9,334 nucleotides of DNA from Chlorobiales bacterium (lineage in GTDB: Bacteria > Bacteroidota > Chlorobiia > Chlorobiales > Chlorobiaceae): positions 1 to 9,334 of the forward strand of contig JAKSCY010000621.1 in NCBI GenBank assembly GCA_022360355.1, in the 5' to 3' direction. The translations under genes were made by a program, and so were the position numbers. The stretch's first letter is position 1. Each line of letters opens with the position of its first letter. The notes beneath the pieces are model-generated. The model was not told where the DNA came from. It searched no databases and saw nothing but the letters and a program-made list of their open reading frames with translations. This document shows positions 6,714 to 9,334 of the stretch, in pieces.

Positions 6714-8605
6714 CCGGCGTAACCTATCGTCTGAAGAGCCTCACTGATCTCGTCAAGGATTGCCGGATCATCGATTGTGGCCGGCATCGTATACTCTTCA
6801 CCATTTGCTATCTTGCGCATGGTGCCTCTGAGTATCTTCCCGGATCGTGTTTTCGGTAATCGCTGTACGATAACGGCCTGCTTGAAGGATGCGACCGGAC
6901 CGATGTTTTCACGGACATATTCGATAACGTGTTTGATTATCTGACCGTGCGGTGTATCGACTCCGGATTTCAATACGAGAAATCCGACGGGCACTTCTCC
7001 CTTGAGTTCGTCCGCGACACCTATTACCGCGCTTTCGGCTACATCCGGGTGCTCGCATAGTTCTGCTTCTATTGCTCCGGTCGAAAGCCTGTGGCCGGCG
7101 ACGTTGATGATATCATCAGTGCGGGACATGATGAAAATGTATCCGTCTTCGTCAATATAGCCTGCATCGCTGGTCAGGTAGTGTCCGGGGTATTGCGACA
7201 TATAGCTTTCCACGAACTGGTTGTCGGCTTTCCAGAGCGTCAGCATCGTGCCCGGCGGAAGAGGGTGACGGATGACGACATCGCCCATTTCACCGGGGCC
7301 AAGCTCTTTCATTTCCTCATCCACGACTTTGATATTGTAGCCTGGAACAGCTCTGGAAGCGGAGCCGTATTTGATGTCTCCAGGCTCGATGCCCAGACAG
7401 TTGGCGGCGATTGCCCAGCCGGTTTCTGTCTGCCACCAGTGGTCGATAACCGGTACATGTAGTTTTTCTTCCGCCCACTTCACCGTGTCAGGATCAGCCC
7501 GTTCGCCGGCAAGAAAGAGCGTTCTGAACCCGGAAAGATCGTATTTTTCAATGAGGCTGCCTTTCGGGTCCTCTTTCTTGATCGCCCTGAACGCTGTCGG
7601 TGCGGTGAATAGGACTGAAACGTTGTGCTCACTGATAATTCGCCAGAACACTCCGGGATCAGGTGTACCCACAGGTTTTCCCTCGAAGATGATGGTTGTG
7701 TTGCCGTTGAGCAGCGGCCCGTAAACAATATAGGAGTGACCCACTACCCAGCCTACATCACTTGCCGCCCAGTAAACTTCTCCGGGTTTGATGCCGTAAA
7801 CATGCTCCATGCTCCATTTGAGAGCAACCATGTGGCCTCCGTTATCGCGTACGACGCCTTTCGGCTTTCCTGTTGTTCCCGAAGTATAGAGGATATAAAG
7901 AGGATCGGATGATTCGACAGGTACGCAGGGCACGGGCTCGGCTCCAAGAAGAGCCTGTTTCCAGGTTAGATCCCTTTCCTCGTTCAGTTCTGCTCTGAGC
8001 CGTTCGCGCTGCCGGATAATACAGATTTCCGGCTTGAAGTGAGCCAGCTCGATGGCAAAGTCGAGCAGCCGTTTATAGTCGATAACTTTGTCCCTCTCGA
8101 TCCCGCAGGATGCCGATACAATGACTTTGGGTTTACAGTCGTCTATTCTGACGGCGAGCTCATGCGAGGCAAATCCTCCGAACACCACCGAATGGATGGC
8201 CCCGATTCTGGCGCAAGCAAGCATGGCGACAAGGGCCTCGGTGATCATCGGCATATAGATGATGACGCGATCTCCTTTACGTACACCTCTTGATTGCAGC
8301 GCGCCGGCGAAAAGCGCGACCTCGTCACGGAACTCACGGTACGTAAAGCTCTTTTTCATCCCTGTCACGGGGCTGTCGTAAATCACGGCAACGTCGTTGC
8401 CGCGGCCTTCGTCGACGTGCCTGTCGAGTGCGTTGTAGCATGTGTTGGTTGTGCCGCCGGCAAACCAGCGGTAAAATGGCGGGTTACTGTCGTCAAGCAC
8501 CTTGTCCCATTTCCGGTACCAGTGAAGTTCTTCTGCGGCATTTGCCCAGAATTGTTCAGGGTTTTCAATGGATTCCCGGTAAACGTCGTTGTAGGAAAGC
8601 GGCAT
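6710..8605 (-). CDS. prpE: Propionyl-CoA synthetase-type acyl-CoA ligase (PrpE/AcsA family, AMP-forming)
   Basis: A 631-residue ANL-superfamily ligase that activates a short-chain acid with ATP and CoA through an acyl-AMP intermediate. The N-terminal acetyl-CoA synthetase-like segment is present (residues about 6-60), with FAGGTTNTCYNALDRHV at 48-64. The P-loop motif is YTSGTTGKPKG at 240-250. RDNGGH follows at 253-258, and DHWWQTETGW at 388-397 is the substrate-pocket/A5 region. YLTSDAGYIDEDGYIFIMSRTDDIINVAGHRLS is the hinge. The catalytic lysine is Lys590 in PKTRSGKILRG. Lys590 corresponds to the lysine that protein acetyltransferases acylate to switch off Acs and PrpE in Salmonella; whether that occurs here is unknown. 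The GVVRDNGGH and WWQTETGW forms fit PrpE/ACSS3 better than classical acetate enzymes, and the operon supports propionate, but acetate activity is likely possible. ATG 8605 has an AGGGA ribosome binding site 6 nt upstream. It is the first gene of the operon, and its stop overlaps the epimerase start. Confidence 0.92.
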   Translation of the reverse strand: MPLSYNDVYRESIENPEQFWANAAEELHWYRKWDKVLDDSNPPFYRWFAGGTTNTCYNALDRHVDEGRGNDVAVIYDSPVTGMKKSFTYREFRDEVALFAGALQSRGVRKGDRVIIYMPMITEALVAMLACARIGAIHSVVFGGFASHELAVRIDDCKPKVIVSASCGIERDKVIDYKRLLDFAIELAHFKPEICIIRQRERLRAELNEERDLTWKQALLGAEPVPCVPVESSDPLYILYTSGTTGKPKGVVRDNGGHMVALKWSMEHVYGIKPGEVYWAASDVGWVVGHSYIVYGPLLNGNTTIIFEGKPVGTPDPGVFWRIISEHNVSVLFTAPTAFRAIKKEDPKGSLIEKYDLSGFRTLFLAGERADPDTVKWAEEKLHVPVIDHWWQTETGWAIAANCLGIEPGDIKYGSASRAVPGYNIKVVDEEMKELGPGEMGDVVIRHPLPPGTMLTLWKADNQFVESYMSQYPGHYLTSDAGYIDEDGYIFIMSRTDDIINVAGHRLSTGAIEAELCEHPDVAESAVIGVADELKGEVPVGFLVLKSGVDTPHGQIIKHVIEYVRENIGPVASFKQAVIVQRLPKTRSGKILRGTMRKIANGEEYTMPATIDDPAILDEISEALQTIGYAG

Positions 8606-8611
8606 GTCAAG

Positions 8612-8616
8612 TCCCT
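8612..8616 (-). promoter_or_regulatory. Ribosome binding site of the acyl-CoA ligase gene
   Basis: The minus strand reads AGGGA 6 nt before ATG 8605 (ACAGGGACTTGACATG). This is the clearest Shine-Dalgarno in the operon and fixes the ligase start. The downstream genes have weak or no such signal and may rely on coupling. Confidence 0.7.
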
Positions 8617-8716
8617 GTTTTAAAGTTAATCATACTGCTGAAGGGAGGTCATTTCGATAACATATTGCTCATTTTACAAAATCTTGGCTGTAAAAACCAT
8701 AGACGTATAACGATTG

Positions 8717-8757
8717 TTGACGTCAGGAGGGAGAGATACAGGGAGTTGACAGCAGGA
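8717..8757. repeat. Pair of imperfect 12-bp direct repeats, possible operator
   Basis: TTGACGTCAGGA (8717-8728) and TTGACAGCAGGA (8746-8757) match at 10 of 12 positions and start 29 bp apart, close to three helical turns. The first contains the perfect palindrome TGACGTCA (8718-8725). They lie about 112-152 bp upstream of the ligase ATG, where a regulator of the operon could bind. There is no regulator gene in the window to match them to. Confidence 0.3.
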
Positions 8758-8785
8758 ATAAAGGGCCCCTCTCTTTATTTATTCC
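8755..8785. other. Stem-loop upstream of the operon
   Basis: GGAATAAA (8755-8762) pairs perfectly with TTTATTCC (8778-8785) around a 15-nt loop containing GGGCCC. An alternative register pairs AATAAAG with CTTTATT. No T-run follows in either direction, so it is not a standard intrinsic terminator. It may be a 5' leader structure, part of a protein binding site, or chance. Confidence 0.35.
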
Positions 8786-8840
8786 GCGATTCAATTGCGT
8801 CGTTGAGCGGATAGAAAGGGGTTTCTGTGCTCTGTTCGCC

Positions 8841-8862
8841 TTGCATCCCGATGCAATCGGGA
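8841..8862. repeat. Two overlapping, mutually exclusive short hairpins
   Basis: TTGCAT-cccg-ATGCAA (8841-8856) and TCCCGAT-gca-ATCGGGA (8846-8862) are both perfect stems that share bases, so only one can form at a time. The second looks like the short palindromes that can occur as dispersed intergenic repeats. Only one copy is present in this window. Confidence 0.4.
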
Positions 8863-8942
8863 CTCATGACAATAAATTAGAGGTGCCTTAAAGGGTTTGC
8901 AATCCAGAAGGGGCAAGGGGTGAAGTGCATGTGACGGCATCA

Positions 8943-8974
8943 TTGAAGAATTACGGTGATTTTTGATATATAAC
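8943..8974 (+). promoter_or_regulatory. Possible sigma-70-type promoter of sbcD
   Basis: TTGAAG (8943-8948) is followed after 18 nt by TATATA (8967-8972), overlapping TATAAC (8969-8974). It lies about 20-50 bp before the sbcD ATG. Matches to consensus are partial, and AT-rich sequence can give this by chance. Confidence 0.25.
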
Positions 8975-8994
8975 GGTAAACCGGGTGTACAACC

Positions 8995-9334
8995 ATGAAG
9001 ATTCTTCACACGGCGGATATTCATATCGGCTATAAGACGCATGGCGTTATTGATCCGAAAAGCGGTCTGAATTCAAGGCTGGATGATTTCGAGCGTTGTT
9101 TCCGTTACATGGTCGCCCACGCGATCAGCGAAGGTGTCGACCTGGTCCTGTTCTGCGGGGACGCTTACCGGGACATGAACCCCAGCCAGACAGACCAGAG
9201 AATCTTTGCACGCTGCCTGAAACCTCTGCTTGACCGTGACATTCCGGTAGTGATGATTGTCGGCAACCATGATCATCCCTACACCTTCGGAAAAGTCAAC
9301 TCCATGGAGATATTTTCCCTGTTCTCCGATTCTA
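8995..9334 (+). CDS. sbcD: SbcD/Mre11-type DNA exonuclease, N-terminal fragment
   Basis: An open frame of 113 codons from ATG 8995 to the window edge, with no stop, so it continues outside. It has the calcineurin-like metallophosphoesterase motifs in order: DIH within HTADIHIG (Asp8, His10), GD within LFCGDAYRD (Asp56) and GNHDH (residues 90-94, Asn91 and His92). The opening MKILHTADIHIG and the GDAYRDMNPS loop fit the SbcD/Mre11 branch, the nuclease that works with the SbcC/Rad50 ATPase on hairpins and DNA ends. The rest of the motifs and the partner gene would lie to the right, so the exact subfamily (SbcD or another YhaO-like nuclease) is not settled. A weak GGGTG lies about 8 nt before the ATG. 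It is transcribed away from the propionate operon and has no functional tie to it. Confidence 0.85.
   Translation, partial: MKILHTADIHIGYKTHGVIDPKSGLNSRLDDFERCFRYMVAHAISEGVDLVLFCGDAYRDMNPSQTDQRIFARCLKPLLDRDIPVVMIVGNHDHPYTFGKVNSMEIFSLFSDS

Larger units (their letters stand above)
8606..8994. other. Divergent intergenic region between the ligase operon and sbcD
   Basis: A 389-bp gap with no convincing protein gene, tRNA or other recognisable RNA. It must contain the operon promoter (leftward) and possibly an sbcD promoter (rightward). I could not find a clean -35/-10 pair for the operon. No cobalamin-riboswitch B12 box (GCCACTG-like) is seen on the leftward strand, although the operon encodes a B12 enzyme. 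It holds the direct repeats, stem-loop and nested hairpins listed separately. Confidence 0.7.

Noticed and set aside
8746..8751. Perfect TTGACA as a rightward -35 box
   Set aside because: No acceptable -10 hexamer lies 16-18 bp downstream; the sequence there is GC-rich and part of a stem-loop. It fits better as part of the direct repeat.
8428..8814. A 128-codon plus-strand frame covering the ligase start and the gap
   Set aside because: Half of it is antisense to the conserved ligase N-terminus and the rest is low-complexity-looking intergenic translation without a motif.
8606..8994. Cobalamin riboswitch ahead of the B12 pathway operon
   Set aside because: No B12-box sequence or long structured leader could be recognised on the minus strand; only small hairpins are present.
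8791..9042. An 83-codon minus-strand frame spanning the intergenic region and the sbcD start
   Set aside because: It runs antisense into the conserved metallophosphoesterase N-terminus and resembles no family I recognise; no ribosome binding site supports it.
1..9334. Mobile elements, CRISPR arrays, tRNA genes or phage genes
   Set aside because: No transposase or integrase, no regularly spaced repeats and no tRNA-like cloverleaf were seen; nearly all the sequence is accounted for by metabolic genes.

Overview
The window holds a compact five-gene operon on the minus strand, read from about 8605 down to 116. It encodes a complete-looking route from propionate to succinyl-CoA apart from the biotin-carrying subunits. 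Reading order: a propionyl-CoA synthetase-type acyl-CoA ligase (6710-8605), methylmalonyl-CoA epimerase (6309-6713), a fused AccA-AccD-like carboxyltransferase (4509-6293), a fused MutA-MutB methylmalonyl-CoA mutase (1132-4455, or to 4494 with a TTG start), and the MeaB-type G-protein chaperone of the mutase (116-1120). The ligase and epimerase overlap as ATGA, and the other gaps are 11 to about 53 nt. This spacing argues for one transcript.

The edges carry two plus-strand genes cut by the window. The C-terminal 44 codons of a universal stress protein (1-135) converge on meaB and overlap its end by 20 bp. The first 113 codons of an SbcD/Mre11-type nuclease (8995-9334) are transcribed divergently from the operon. 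The 389-bp divergent region between the ligase and sbcD has no gene. It contains a good ribosome binding site for the ligase, two imperfect direct repeats (TTGACnnCAGGA), a stem-loop at 8755-8785 and a small pair of mutually exclusive hairpins at 8841-8862.

Proposed flow: propionate + ATP + CoA gives propionyl-CoA (ligase). Propionyl-CoA is carboxylated to (S)-methylmalonyl-CoA (carboxyltransferase, needing a biotin carboxylase and biotin carrier encoded elsewhere). The epimerase converts this to the (R)-isomer and the B12 mutase to succinyl-CoA, with MeaB guarding the mutase cofactor. Succinyl-CoA would then enter the oxidative or reductive TCA cycle. The mutase and epimerase are reversible, so flow from succinyl-CoA to propionyl-CoA cannot be excluded, but the ligase points to assimilation.

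The organism is a bacterium of balanced base composition. Weak Shine-Dalgarno signals, the protein flavour and the idea of propionate feeding a (reductive) TCA cycle make a green sulfur bacterium (Chlorobiota) or relative my best guess. That is an impression, not proved by a marker gene here.

The pathway itself is known. The unusual parts are two protein architectures: a mutase in which the small subunit has lost its C-terminal domain and is fused in front of the large one, and a carboxyltransferase in alpha-then-beta order with a damaged zinc ribbon and a rewritten segment in its beta half.
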